Assembly: GCF_021441885.1 (NCBI RefSeq)
Contig: NZ_CP090438.1
Location: forward strand, 2,728,001-2,792,000
Direction: 5' to 3'
From: Vibrio maritimus
Lineage (GTDB): Bacteria > Pseudomonadota > Gammaproteobacteria > Enterobacterales > Vibrionaceae
DNA length: 64,000 nt
A program made the translations under genes and the position numbers. The notes below the pieces were generated by a model, which had not been told where the DNA came from, did not search any database, and saw only the letters and a program-made list of their open reading frames with translations. Positions 34,080-43,516 of the stretch are shown here, piece by piece; position 1 is the stretch's first letter, and each line of letters starts with the position of its first letter.

Positions 34080-35011
34080 TTGTCATCAATGATAATCATC
34101 ATATAACGACTCAAGACTTAGGCCGATTTGGAGCCAGTAAATACGGACTCACTCAAGGTGGCGCCGCAGACCTTCATGCTCACTGTTGGGGACAAAAACT
34201 ACTGGGTAACACCATGTCTAGCACCAGCCTCGAAATACTATTGGGGCGTGCCAAATTCCGAGCCGAGGGCGATATGACCCTTGTTCTCACTGGCGCAGAT
34301 TGCAACGCCGAGATACTGACAGGGAGCACAGATAGTAGAAGAGTGGTCAATTGGCATCCATTTGGCCTCAGAGATGGACAAGAGTTGCATTTATCGATCC
34401 CGAGAACAGGTTGCCGAACCTATATCTCTGCGAGCGGCGGATTCGATGTCGCAACCTTCATGGGAAGCACATCGACCGTCGAGCGCGATGGGGTCGGTGG
34501 TATCAAAGCAGGTTTGCCATTAGCTAATGGAGATTCGCTAAAGTCAGTCGACAGCGATTCATCCATTCCTTCCGATAACATGCCCAGAACGGCAATGCCC
34601 AATTACGAAGGCGTACGCACACTTCGTATTATCCCTAGCTTTCAATATCACCAATTGGATAGGTATCTTCTACAAAGAGTTCTGCAGCAACCTTACAGTG
34701 TCAGTCCGAACAGCAACAGAATGGGCGTTAGACTACAAGCAAGACTTGAGTCTGAGCCAGTAAATACTGACTCACTCATTTCCGAAGGTATTGTCTGTGG
34801 TGCTGTACAAATCCCGCCCGACGGCAATCCTATTGTCATGTTAAGCGACCATCAAACGCTTGGCGGGTATCCAAAACTTGGTGTGGTCGCATTTCGCGAC
34901 CTTTCCGTTGCGGCTCAATTAAGACCCGGAGATGCTGTACGTTTACGCCTTACTAACCTCCCATTGGAGAGGCTGAAGCAGCGCGCATTTTATCGCTACT
35001 TTAATTTGTAA
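34067..35011 (+). CDS. pxpC: 5-oxoprolinase subunit C (KipA/PxpC)
   Basis: A 314-residue subunit with the AHS2 (biotin-dependent carboxyltransferase-like) domain. The family segments DLGRFGASKYGLTQGGAAD, RTYISASGGFDV and NSNRMGVRLQ are visible. Last gene of pxpABC, converging on the AraC-type sensor gene 16 bases later with no obvious terminator in the gap. Confidence 0.94.
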   Translation: MGRLIVINDNHHITTQDLGRFGASKYGLTQGGAADLHAHCWGQKLLGNTMSSTSLEILLGRAKFRAEGDMTLVLTGADCNAEILTGSTDSRRVVNWHPFGLRDGQELHLSIPRTGCRTYISASGGFDVATFMGSTSTVERDGVGGIKAGLPLANGDSLKSVDSDSSIPSDNMPRTAMPNYEGVRTLRIIPSFQYHQLDRYLLQRVLQQPYSVSPNSNRMGVRLQARLESEPVNTDSLISEGIVCGAVQIPPDGNPIVMLSDHQTLGGYPKLGVVAFRDLSVAAQLRPGDAVRLRLTNLPLERLKQRAFYRYFNL

Positions 35012-35027
35012 CAAGGTCACTCAATAC

Positions 35028-38000
35028 CTAGCTCTCGGTCACGTCCATCATGGCAAACTTAGATGGTGGAAGACCAAAGTAGACCTTAAAGCGCTGCGAG
35101 AAATACGACGGGTCGTTGAAGCCACACGCGAACGCAACGTCAGACACCTTCTCTCCCTGCAAGAGCATCTCACAGGCTTTTTCCATACGAACATCCGTTA
35201 AATAATCGGTAAAGGTACTGTTAAACTGCGATTTAAAGCGGCGCTGGAAGCTCCTTTCTGACAAGAATAAAGCTTTAGATACAGACGCCGTGCTAAAGTC
35301 CGGGTCATTAAACTGCTCCGATACTAGCCGAGTAACTTGGCGCTTCCACTGCTCATGCTTGTCGACTTTTATTTCAACAGGCGGCTTCGAAGCCTCCACT
35401 CCGAGTATCGGTTTTCCAACAGTGCGCTCTGCGATATCGCCAGAACCACTGTCTTGCTTGTCTTCTGGAGAGAGCATCCAGCGAAGTGTTAAACGATTCG
35501 TGCTTCCTCTTTCGACCGGCTTTAACTCCCCACCTGAGCGATGAATATGAGCAGGGAGGCTCGAAGGGCTAAAATCGAGCTGACTCTCTTTTCCGTCAAA
35601 CGATTGAGTGGAGGCCTGTTCGTTGTAGTTAGGCAAAGGTAAACCATTGTCTTCGAAAATAACATTGAGTTTGGTTAGTTCATCATCAACCGTCACCTTA
35701 AGCACCTGACCTCGAACCATTCTTCGAAGTGCATTAGCGATGACAGAGTTGAAAATGATGTCGAGATTACACGTATCGAGAACTACACGCTCACAGCTCG
35801 CTTTGACCACGAGTTCGACTTTTATGCCATAACTATCCAGCTCTTTTTTCCACGCATCGACGGTAAACTTGAGGATACTGACCACAGAGCAAACAACAGG
35901 GGATGTACTCTCCTCATCAAAAATAGCCTTGATGTTGTCGAGCCCATCATAATCTGGCGTTCTACTCTTTGACCAATTAGGGATCTGCTCAAGCTTAAAC
36001 TGAGCGCTATGTTGGGCCGCTTGCTCCACCAACTCTTGCAGCAATAGTTGTCGGATTTTAAAAGCCTTACGCAACTGCTGATTATTACCAACCAACACTC
36101 GACTCTGGTGCTGAAGCTGCTCAGTTTTTAAGGCGACTTGTGTCTTCAACGAACGGTTCATAAACCGGATCCGTCTTGAGCGCCAATAGATAATGCCAGC
36201 AATAAGCAGTATGGATGCTAGCCCTAGGACTGAATAGAACATGCCCGTCATATACCAAGGAGTACGTACTAAATAACTGAAGCGTATAGGAAGACTCTGC
36301 TCTTGCGCACCTAGTACGGCCACTTCAAGGGAGTGGATACCTGGCGTTGGCTTATCAATGTTTAGTTGGAAGCCTTGCATCGTTTGCCAATCGGTATCAG
36401 GTGTTCGGTATACCAAACTTTGGCCTTGATTAGACGGCCACAAGCTCAATTGCAATGCAATGCTATCGCCATAATCAACGTCGTGGACCGCCTCTTGAAT
36501 GTCACCCAAGCTGATGGGTTCGTTATTCACCGATACTTGCGAGACTAAAACCTTAGGGGTTGGCGCAGGGTTATCTAGCAGTTTGTTGGGAGAAAACTCT
36601 ACGATGCCATATCGTGAACCTAAAACGACGCGATCACTGTATGAGCTATAAGCACAGCTACCGTTAATAAATTCATTACTTATCACACCATAAGGCGCAC
36701 TTAGGTGTCTGACTATCTGCCCATTATCATTGTATGCGGTGAGTCCCGCAGAGCTAATAAGCCAAAACGCATTATCACTTCGAGTAATACAAACAGGTCT
36801 AGTGCTATCCTGAAAAAGCTCCAGTCGAGAAAATAACTGATGCTCAGTATCATAGCGAAACGCACCATAGCTGCTAGCAGCCCAGATACTATTGTCATGC
36901 GCAACCATTTCGGTGACGCTTCCAAATGGCTCACTTTCACCAATATAACGACTTCGACCTTGCTCAATGATATAGAGCCCGTGATCCGTGCCAATGAGGG
37001 CCCTATCCTTCCCAAGTGCATTTATCTCGGTCACCTTTGCGGGTAAGTGACCACTCACAACCCATTCTTGCCCATAGTCTTTTGCAGAGCGGGTTTCGAT
37101 GTCGATACTGAAAAGATGAAGACCGTCACTGACCCACAATACGTGACCACTCCCTAAAGCAACATGTTCGACCTGAGCCGGGAGGTTTTCTACGGTTTGA
37201 TTCATTGCTGTAATTTGGTAAGCCCCAAGCTCTACATGCATGAGCCCTCGGTCTGTGGCTAACCAAAGCTCTTGCTCGCGCTGTGCAAGTGAGGTCACTG
37301 CGCCCCAAAATACCATCGCTGACTCACCCTGCTCATCAACGGAGTAGAGCGCACTTCCGGTAATGACCCAATATCCTCCAAGCGGATTATCCATCACCTC
37401 CAGCTTTGGCTCTAAGCGATTCAGGTTTTCATCAATCGTTACCGAGCTACGTTTAAAAAGCGAACCATATTCAGAAAAATAACGGACACCGTTATTCGTC
37501 GCGATCCACATACCGAGTTCACCGTCCGCGACAAGGGCATAGATCTTCTCACCAGCAAGACCAAATTCATCGTGAGGGTTAAATTTGACCCGTTTAATTT
37601 CCTGAGACGCTTTGTCAAGAAGGTACAGTCCCTGCTCCGTCCCTACCCAGAAATGTGTCGCGGAGCTCTCAAGTGCAAGTACATGTTGACCTAATGGAAA
37701 GAACTGTCGTTCGCCAGTGTTATCTAAAGGCAAAGTCTCAACACCGGAGTGGTAGCCTATGACAAGCGTATTCGACTGGGGCTCGACAAGTAACCGAGAG
37801 ACTTGTCCACGATGTGTTTTACCCACATAGCTCAAACTATCGTTTTGCCAACGATAGAGCCCAACATTGGTGCCTATGTACCAACCATCTGAAGTGTCTA
37901 TCGCTGCGGTCACCGAAACGCCAACACCACCATAAAAGCGCTCAAACGCCTTGATCTCAATGGATTCAAATCGAGAGCTTGAATTAATACCAAGATAGAG

Positions 38001-38492
38001 GTGTTGGTCGGTCGCAAACCAAATGTGCTCACCACCATTTCCAAGCGATTGAATATGCTCAGTCAGCTTAGTGGTATACACCTTCTCGACGTTACCAAAC
38101 GGCTTTTTAGAAAAAAGCTTGTTTGCCTTTGCATACCAAAACTGCCCCTCAAAAAAAGTGACGTCATTGTATTCGAACGCGAGATTCTCTAACTCAATAA
38201 ACCGAGTACCATCATAGAAGCGCACACGATTATGGACATCAATGGACCAAAGCCCTCCCTCTAAACCAGAAAACAACTGTTTAGCAGCTAGGAACTGCCC
38301 ATTGGTTTGTAATGACAAAGGATAAAAAACAGGAGGAAGCTCTTTCGCTTTTAGGCTTAATGGACATAGCAAAAGCAAAGCGGTGAACAAACAAGTAAAT
38401 ATCGAGCGAGCAGACACCGTTTGACTACCCGCTCTTTTATGCGAGGTAGTAGGCGAGCTAAGTGTTTGCAGCAAGGATAGAGTCAAAGCCAA
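35028..38492 (-). CDS. membrane sensor with beta-propeller and AraC DNA-binding domain
   Basis: A 1154-residue protein that combines sensing and DNA binding. In order: a signal anchor (FTCLFTALLLLCPLSLKA), a large periplasmic region of Reg_prop-type propeller repeats (about residues 50-630; GLWSIDVHNRVRFYDG, HIWFATDQHLYLG), a Y_Y_Y-like domain (about 660-745), a membrane helix (about 752-775), a coiled coil, a degenerate HATPase-like region (FNSVIANALRRM then FEDNGLP, about 895-960) and a C-terminal AraC helix-turn-helix (about 1050-1150). No receiver domain is visible. The start is uncertain: TTG 38492 is the longest, without a good ribosome site. Function unknown; carbohydrate sensing is the usual role of propeller hybrid sensors. 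Confidence 0.8.
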   Translation of the reverse strand: MALTLSLLQTLSSPTTSHKRAGSQTVSARSIFTCLFTALLLLCPLSLKAKELPPVFYPLSLQTNGQFLAAKQLFSGLEGGLWSIDVHNRVRFYDGTRFIELENLAFEYNDVTFFEGQFWYAKANKLFSKKPFGNVEKVYTTKLTEHIQSLGNGGEHIWFATDQHLYLGINSSSRFESIEIKAFERFYGGVGVSVTAAIDTSDGWYIGTNVGLYRWQNDSLSYVGKTHRGQVSRLLVEPQSNTLVIGYHSGVETLPLDNTGERQFFPLGQHVLALESSATHFWVGTEQGLYLLDKASQEIKRVKFNPHDEFGLAGEKIYALVADGELGMWIATNNGVRYFSEYGSLFKRSSVTIDENLNRLEPKLEVMDNPLGGYWVITGSALYSVDEQGESAMVFWGAVTSLAQREQELWLATDRGLMHVELGAYQITAMNQTVENLPAQVEHVALGSGHVLWVSDGLHLFSIDIETRSAKDYGQEWVVSGHLPAKVTEINALGKDRALIGTDHGLYIIEQGRSRYIGESEPFGSVTEMVAHDNSIWAASSYGAFRYDTEHQLFSRLELFQDSTRPVCITRSDNAFWLISSAGLTAYNDNGQIVRHLSAPYGVISNEFINGSCAYSSYSDRVVLGSRYGIVEFSPNKLLDNPAPTPKVLVSQVSVNNEPISLGDIQEAVHDVDYGDSIALQLSLWPSNQGQSLVYRTPDTDWQTMQGFQLNIDKPTPGIHSLEVAVLGAQEQSLPIRFSYLVRTPWYMTGMFYSVLGLASILLIAGIIYWRSRRIRFMNRSLKTQVALKTEQLQHQSRVLVGNNQQLRKAFKIRQLLLQELVEQAAQHSAQFKLEQIPNWSKSRTPDYDGLDNIKAIFDEESTSPVVCSVVSILKFTVDAWKKELDSYGIKVELVVKASCERVVLDTCNLDIIFNSVIANALRRMVRGQVLKVTVDDELTKLNVIFEDNGLPLPNYNEQASTQSFDGKESQLDFSPSSLPAHIHRSGGELKPVERGSTNRLTLRWMLSPEDKQDSGSGDIAERTVGKPILGVEASKPPVEIKVDKHEQWKRQVTRLVSEQFNDPDFSTASVSKALFLSERSFQRRFKSQFNSTFTDYLTDVRMEKACEMLLQGEKVSDVAFACGFNDPSYFSQRFKVYFGLPPSKFAMMDVTES

Positions 38493-38507
38493 ACCAGTTA
38501 ATTTGCG

Positions 38508-38521
38508 ACGATAATTATCGT
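38508..38521. promoter_or_regulatory. 14-bp perfect palindrome upstream of AraC-type sensor
   Basis: ACGATAATTATCGT is a perfect palindrome 16-29 bases ahead of the putative TTG start. It could be an operator for the gene itself or another regulator. It contains a Fur-like GATAATTATC core but is too short to call as a Fur box. Confidence 0.4.
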
Positions 38522-38664
38522 AAATCTACTGGATTTGGCTTTGTTAGGAAAGGAAAAGCGTGACTTCAGTCGCCTAAATGGCTAAATGATCACAGGTAAA
38601 ACTTAATTAAACGCCCATTTTGTGGAACGGCACTCACATTATGTGCAATGTCATTTGTCGGCTT

Positions 38665-39549
38665 TTACTGACTTAGACACCCTGCATAGCTATCTGCAAC
38701 TGCCTTTAAGAAGGTGAAGTAGCTGCCTTTTTTAACCTCAATATCAGTACCTAACGGGTCGAGCTGACCAATATGCGTGCCCGTTCCGCGTGTCACTGAC
38801 TCAACAACCGCAGGGGTAAATTGAGGCTCAGAGAACACACATTTTACATTCTGCTCGCGCAGCGTTGTCTTAATTGAGATCAGTGTCTTAGCTCCCGGCT
38901 TACGCTCGGGGCTAACGGTAAAGTGTCCGAGGTTGTTGAGCTTAAAGAATTCCTCGTAGTATCCGTACGCATCATGGAAAACGTAGTAGCCTTCACTACG
39001 AACCGGCTCAAGTTGTGCCTTCACTTCATCAATCGTTTTATCTAGACTAGCTTCAAACTCCGCCAACTTTTGTTGGTAAGCTTCGGTATTATCAGCGTCA
39101 AGCTCTTGAAGCTTGGTCGAGATTGCACGCGCAACCTGTCGGCTCTGCTCAGGGCCTAACCATACATGAGGATCATAGCTACCGTGATGATGACCTTCAT
39201 GCCCATGGTCATGCTCATCTTCGCCAAATTCACGCAGCGATAGCCCGTCAATCGCTTCAATTTTTACCGTATTAGGCTGCCCTTCCAGAGACTTTGATAA
39301 GAAGCTCTCAAGATCGTTACCAAACCAAACCACAAGTTCACTGCTACGTAATTTCTTCACGTCAGAAGGTTTGAGTGCATAATCATGAGGAGAGGCGTTG
39401 GCATTCAATATTGAAGATGTAGATTGTCCATCGAGGATAAGCTCCTGAGAAATCATCTCAAATGGTTTAATACTGTTTAGCACTTCAAAAGCTTGCGATT
39501 TAAGCGGAAGCAGTGTAGTAAGTGCCACAATTGGAATGTAACGATGCAT
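38665..39549 (-). CDS. znuA: zinc ABC transporter substrate-binding protein
   Basis: A 294-residue periplasmic zinc receptor with a signal peptide (residues 1-19, ending SQA). A His/Asp/Glu-rich loop (EDEHDHGHEGHHHG, about residues 112-127) and the ligand-bearing segments NASPHDYALKPSD, YDPHVWLGPEQ and VFHDAYGYYEEFF mark it as ZnuA rather than a manganese receptor. It diverges from znuCB across an 80-base region holding a Zur box. Confidence 0.96.
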   Translation of the reverse strand: MHRYIPIVALTTLLPLKSQAFEVLNSIKPFEMISQELILDGQSTSSILNANASPHDYALKPSDVKKLRSSELVVWFGNDLESFLSKSLEGQPNTVKIEAIDGLSLREFGEDEHDHGHEGHHHGSYDPHVWLGPEQSRQVARAISTKLQELDADNTEAYQQKLAEFEASLDKTIDEVKAQLEPVRSEGYYVFHDAYGYYEEFFKLNNLGHFTVSPERKPGAKTLISIKTTLREQNVKCVFSEPQFTPAVVESVTRGTGTHIGQLDPLGTDIEVKKGSYFTFLKAVADSYAGCLSQ

Positions 39550-39583
39550 AGGGCTTCAAAATCCTTCTAGCTAGTAATGGCTC

Positions 39584-39606
39584 GAAATGTTACATTATAA
39601 CACGTA
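39584..39606. promoter_or_regulatory. Zur box in the znuA/znuC divergent promoter
   Basis: GAAATGTTACATTATAACA then CGTA matches the Zur consensus (GAAATGTTATANTATAACA then TTTC) at 18 of 22 defined positions. It lies between divergent znuA and znuCB, exactly where the Zur repressor acts in gamma-proteobacteria. Confidence 0.85.
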
Positions 39607-39629
39607 TCAATTGCAAATGAGTTCTATTT

Positions 39630-40418
39630 ATGTCCGAACTGATTAAACTGGACCGCGTTAGTGTTGAGTTCAGCAAGAGAAAGGTTCTAGATAATATTAG
39701 CCTAACGATAAATCGTGGTGAAATTCTCACTCTAATAGGTCCTAATGGTGCCGGAAAGTCTACGCTGGTAAAGGTCATACTGGGTCTTCAAAATCGCTAC
39801 AAGGGCCATATTACGCGCGATAAAAAACTCAAGATTGGTTATGTTCCTCAGAAGCTCAAACTCAATGATTCACTTCCGCTTAATGTGGAGCGCTTTCTGG
39901 CATTAGCCGGTAAGTACAGCGTTCAAGAAAGGCTCGACGCGCTAAAACTTGTCGGAGCCGAGCACCTAATTAAGAACAACATGCATCAGCTCTCTGGTGG
40001 TGAGAACCAGCGCGTATTGCTCGCACGTGCGCTCTTGCAACGACCTGACATATTGGTTCTTGATGAGCCTGCGCAAGGTGTTGATGTACAGGGTCAGATC
40101 GACCTCTACGAACTCATCGATTCGATACGTCATCGATTTAATTGTGCTGTGTTTATGGTGTCGCACGACCTACATCTGGTGATGGCAAAGTCCGATAACG
40201 TTATCTGCCTGCACCACCATATTTGTTGCCAAGGCGCGCCACAAACGGTTAGGCAGCACCCTTCTTACATTGCATTGTTTGGTAGCGCTACGCAAGAAAC
40301 ACTGGCCTTCTATCAACATCAGCACCTACATCACCACCACGACCTTTCAGGTGAACCAGTGCAAGGTGACGCCACACAATGTTCACACCATGATCACGGA
40401 CACGCCCATCATGATTGA
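39630..40418 (+). CDS. znuC: zinc ABC transporter ATP-binding protein
   Basis: A 262-residue ATPase subunit. Walker A GPNGAGKSTL (about residues 37-46), the ABC signature LSGGENQRVLLARAL and Walker B ILVLDEPAQGVD are present. The C-terminal tail is His-rich (HQHLHHHHDL, then HHDHGHAHHD), a zinc-binding extension typical of ZnuC. It overlaps the znuB start by 8 bases. Confidence 0.96.
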   Translation: MSELIKLDRVSVEFSKRKVLDNISLTINRGEILTLIGPNGAGKSTLVKVILGLQNRYKGHITRDKKLKIGYVPQKLKLNDSLPLNVERFLALAGKYSVQERLDALKLVGAEHLIKNNMHQLSGGENQRVLLARALLQRPDILVLDEPAQGVDVQGQIDLYELIDSIRHRFNCAVFMVSHDLHLVMAKSDNVICLHHHICCQGAPQTVRQHPSYIALFGSATQETLAFYQHQHLHHHHDLSGEPVQGDATQCSHHDHGHAHHD

Positions 40419-41196
40419 GTTTTTACTTCCTTCGATTATTGCCGGTATTGGCATTGCTTTGATTGCTGGTCCACTTGGATCCTTTGTGGTTTGGCGCAGA
40501 ATGGCTTACTTTGGTGATACGCTTGCCCACGCCTCGCTAATGGGCTTAGCGCTCGGCTTTCTGTTCAACATTAACCTCTACCTCGCGCTCGTCATTTGCT
40601 GCATGGCGCTCGCTATCGTTTTGGTGACGCTGCAAAAGCAAAAACTGGTTGCGACAGATACTCTGCTTGGGATACTCGCACATAGTGCGCTCTCGCTCGG
40701 TTTGGTTGCCGTAAGCTTTTTGGATAATGTTCGCGTCGATTTGATGAGCTACCTGTTTGGTGACCTGCTTGCTGTCTCGCCGACCGATCTTTTCTACATT
40801 TATGCTGGAGTCGCGGTGATTGGCTTGTTGCTGTTCATTTTTTGGCGGCCACTTCTGTCAACGACTGTGAATGAAGATCTCGCTGCCGTTGAAGGCGTCA
40901 ACGTCGATTTAATGCGCTTAATCATTATGTTAATGGTGGGTCTGGTTATCGCTATCGGAATGAAGTTTGTTGGCGCACTGATTATGACATCACTACTCAT
41001 CATTCCCGCAGCCACCGCTCGCAAGTTTACTGTGACACCAGAGCAGATGGCCGTTACCGCATCTGTTATTGGTATCATCTCTGTTTTTTGTGGCCTTAGC
41101 CTCTCTTGGTTCTACGATACGCCTGCAGGACCATCAGTGGTGATCAGTGCAGCAGGTTTTTTCTTACTGGCTCAGCTCGCGCCCTCAAGAGCCTAA
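40411..41196 (+). CDS. znuB: zinc ABC transporter permease
   Basis: A 261-residue inner-membrane permease with about eight hydrophobic helices. I chose ATG 40411 (MIEFLLPSIIAG), which overlaps the znuC stop by 8 bases; the open frame reaches further upstream within znuC but is not needed. The conserved MAYFGDTLAHASLMG segment is present. It completes the znuCB operon. Confidence 0.95.
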   Translation: MIEFLLPSIIAGIGIALIAGPLGSFVVWRRMAYFGDTLAHASLMGLALGFLFNINLYLALVICCMALAIVLVTLQKQKLVATDTLLGILAHSALSLGLVAVSFLDNVRVDLMSYLFGDLLAVSPTDLFYIYAGVAVIGLLLFIFWRPLLSTTVNEDLAAVEGVNVDLMRLIIMLMVGLVIAIGMKFVGALIMTSLLIIPAATARKFTVTPEQMAVTASVIGIISVFCGLSLSWFYDTPAGPSVVISAAGFFLLAQLAPSRA

Positions 41197-41245
41197 CGTT
41201 CGACGGATTCTTAGGTTTACACGTAGTTTAGATACCAGAAACAAA

Positions 41246-41273
41246 AAAGCTCTAGCGAATCGCTAGAGCTTTG
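41246..41273. terminator. bidirectional terminator between znuB and sucD
   Basis: AAAGCTCTAGCGA-TTCGCT... forms a near-perfect stem: AAAGCTCTAGCG (41247-41258) with CGCTAGAGCTTT (41261-41272). It lies between convergent genes. Confidence 0.85.
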
Positions 41274-41292
41274 TATTTTCAACAAGTAGGCA

Positions 41293-42165
41293 TTACCAAC
41301 CGGTGATCTCGCGAAGACCTTTACCGATGTCAGCAAGGCTCTTAACCGTCTTAACACCCGCAGCTTCTAGTGCTGCAAACTTGTCTTCTGCGGTACCTTT
41401 ACCACCAGAGATAATCGCACCAGCGTGACCCATACGCTTACCTGGAGGCGCTGTAACACCTGCAATGTAAGACACAACAGGCTTAGTGACGTTCTCTTTG
41501 ATAAATGCTGCCGCTTCTTCTTCCGCTGTACCGCCGATCTCACCAATCATAACGATCGCTTCAGTTTCAGGATCTTGTTCGAACAGCTTCAGGATATCGA
41601 TGAAGTTTGAACCTGGGATTGGGTCACCACCGATACCAACACATGTAGACTGACCAAAGCCTTCATCAGTTGTCTGCTTAACCGCTTCGTACGTAAGAGT
41701 GCCTGAACGAGATACGATACCCACTTTACCTTTCTTGTGGATATGACCTGGCATGATACCGATTTTACACTCATCAGGAGTGATAACGCCTGGGCAGTTT
41801 GGACCAATCATCACAACGCCCGCTTCATCTAGACGTACTTTAACGTCAAGTAGATCCAGCGTTGGAATGCCTTCAGTGATGGTTACGATCAGCTTAATAC
41901 CAGCGTCAATCGCTTCAAGAATCGCATCTTTACAGAACGGTGCTGGTACGTAGATAACTGATGCCGTCGCACCTGTCTCTTCAACCGCTTCGCGCACTGT
42001 GTTAAATACAGGAAGACCTAGATGAGTTTGACCACCTTTGCCTGGAGAAACACCGCCTACCATTTGTGTGCCGTAAGCAATAGCTTGCTCTGAGTGGAAC
42101 GTACCTTGACCACCAGTGAAGCCTTGGCAGATAACTTTTGTATCTTTATTAATTAGTACAGACAT
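41293..42165 (-). CDS. sucD: succinyl-CoA synthetase subunit alpha
   Basis: A 290-residue subunit that, with SucC, converts succinyl-CoA to succinate with substrate-level phosphorylation. The CoA-binding Rossmann segment GFTGGQGTFHSEQAIAYG and the phosphohistidine site GHAGAIISGGKGTAEDK are intact. Its start shares a base with the sucC stop. Confidence 0.97.
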   Translation of the reverse strand: MSVLINKDTKVICQGFTGGQGTFHSEQAIAYGTQMVGGVSPGKGGQTHLGLPVFNTVREAVEETGATASVIYVPAPFCKDAILEAIDAGIKLIVTITEGIPTLDLLDVKVRLDEAGVVMIGPNCPGVITPDECKIGIMPGHIHKKGKVGIVSRSGTLTYEAVKQTTDEGFGQSTCVGIGGDPIPGSNFIDILKLFEQDPETEAIVMIGEIGGTAEEEAAAFIKENVTKPVVSYIAGVTAPPGKRMGHAGAIISGGKGTAEDKFAALEAAGVKTVKSLADIGKGLREITGW

Positions 42166-43331
42166 TATTTGCCCTCCGCTGCAGCAACTACTTTTTCCGC
42201 TGCTTCTGTTAGCGAGCTTGCAGCAATGATATTCAGACCACTTTCCGCGAGTTTTTGTGAGCCTAGAGGCGCATTGTTACCCTCTAGACGAACCACTACT
42301 GGTACTTCAACACCAACCTCTTCAACTGCACCAATGATGCCATCCGCGATAAGGTCACAACGTACGATACCACCGAAGATGTTAACCAGAACTGCTTTCA
42401 CGTTGCTGTCAGATAGGATGATCTTAAACGCTTCTGTTACACGTTCTTTTGTCGCGCCACCACCTACATCAAGGAAGTTAGCTGGCTGACCGCCGTGCAG
42501 GTTTACGATGTCCATGGTACCCATTGCAAGACCCGCACCGTTAACCATACAGCCGATGTTGCCATCAAGTGCTACGTAGTTAAGCTCCCATTGAGCCGCG
42601 TGTGCTTCACGCTCATCTTCTTGCGAAGGATCGTGCATTTCACGAAGCTTAGGCTGACGGTAAAGTGCATTTGAATCGATGTTGATCTTGCCATCAAGAC
42701 ATAGAAGGTTGCCTTCGCCAGTGATAACCAGTGGGTTGATTTCTAGCAATGCAAGGTCGTATTGAGCAAACATGTTGCCCAGACCCATGAAGATTTTTAC
42801 GAACTGCTTGATTTGGTCGCCTTCAAGACCAAGCTTGAACGCAAGCTCACGACCTTGGTAAGCCTGTGGACCCACTAATGGATCAATCGCAGCTTTATGA
42901 ATAAGCTCTGGCGTTTCTTCCGCCACTTTTTCAATCTCAACGCCACCTTCAGTTGATGCCATAAACACGATACGACGTGTAGCACGGTCAACAACGGCAC
43001 CAAGATAAAGCTCATTGGCGATGTTAGACGCTTCTTCAACTAGGATCTTAGTCACTGGTTGACCATTTGCGTCTGTTTGATAAGTCACTAGGTTCTTACC
43101 AAGCCACTTCTGAGCGAATTCTTTAACACCATCTTTGGTGTCATGAAGTTCCACGCCGCCCGCTTTACCGCGGCCACCAGCGTGAACCTGACATTTAACT
43201 ACTTTCTTTTCAGTACTGATACGACCAGCAGCTTCGAATGCTTCTTGTGGGGTGTCACATGCGTAGCCTTCTGGTACAGGCAATCCGAATTCTGCAAACA
43301 GCTGTTTGGCTTGATATTCATGCAAATTCAT
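42165..43331 (-). CDS. sucC: succinyl-CoA synthetase subunit beta
   Basis: A 388-residue ATP-grasp subunit of succinyl-CoA synthetase. The N-terminus MNLHEYQAKQLFAEFGLP, VHAGGRGKAGGV nucleotide loop and NIFGGIVRCDLIADGI are the family landmarks. Third segment of the suc block, separated from sucB by 185 bases with two hairpins, and coupled to sucD. Confidence 0.97.
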   Translation of the reverse strand: MNLHEYQAKQLFAEFGLPVPEGYACDTPQEAFEAAGRISTEKKVVKCQVHAGGRGKAGGVELHDTKDGVKEFAQKWLGKNLVTYQTDANGQPVTKILVEEASNIANELYLGAVVDRATRRIVFMASTEGGVEIEKVAEETPELIHKAAIDPLVGPQAYQGRELAFKLGLEGDQIKQFVKIFMGLGNMFAQYDLALLEINPLVITGEGNLLCLDGKINIDSNALYRQPKLREMHDPSQEDEREAHAAQWELNYVALDGNIGCMVNGAGLAMGTMDIVNLHGGQPANFLDVGGGATKERVTEAFKIILSDSNVKAVLVNIFGGIVRCDLIADGIIGAVEEVGVEVPVVVRLEGNNAPLGSQKLAESGLNIIAASSLTEAAEKVVAAAEGK

Positions 43332-43442
43332 TGTGCGATTCCATTTGTTATATCCCTGAGGGATTTTATATTTCCATATACCGATTATCGGTAATACGTC
43401 TGTAGGAGTACTCGTTAGAGCCGCCTCTTCGGGGCTTACTAA

Positions 43443-43503
43443 GGAGCTAGACGTTGAGCTAGTCTAGCTCCATTTATTTTGGACGTCTATACATCCAAAA
43501 TAA
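43443..43503 (-). repeat. two tandem hairpins between sucB and sucC
   Basis: GGAGCTAGAC (43443-43452) pairs with GTCTAGCTCC (43462-43471). Next to it TTATTTTGGA pairs with TCCAAAATAA (43474-43503). On the minus strand they follow the sucB stop. They may act as a partial terminator or protect sucAB mRNA from 3' decay. Confidence 0.7.
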
Positions 43504-43516
43504 AAACAACACTTAA

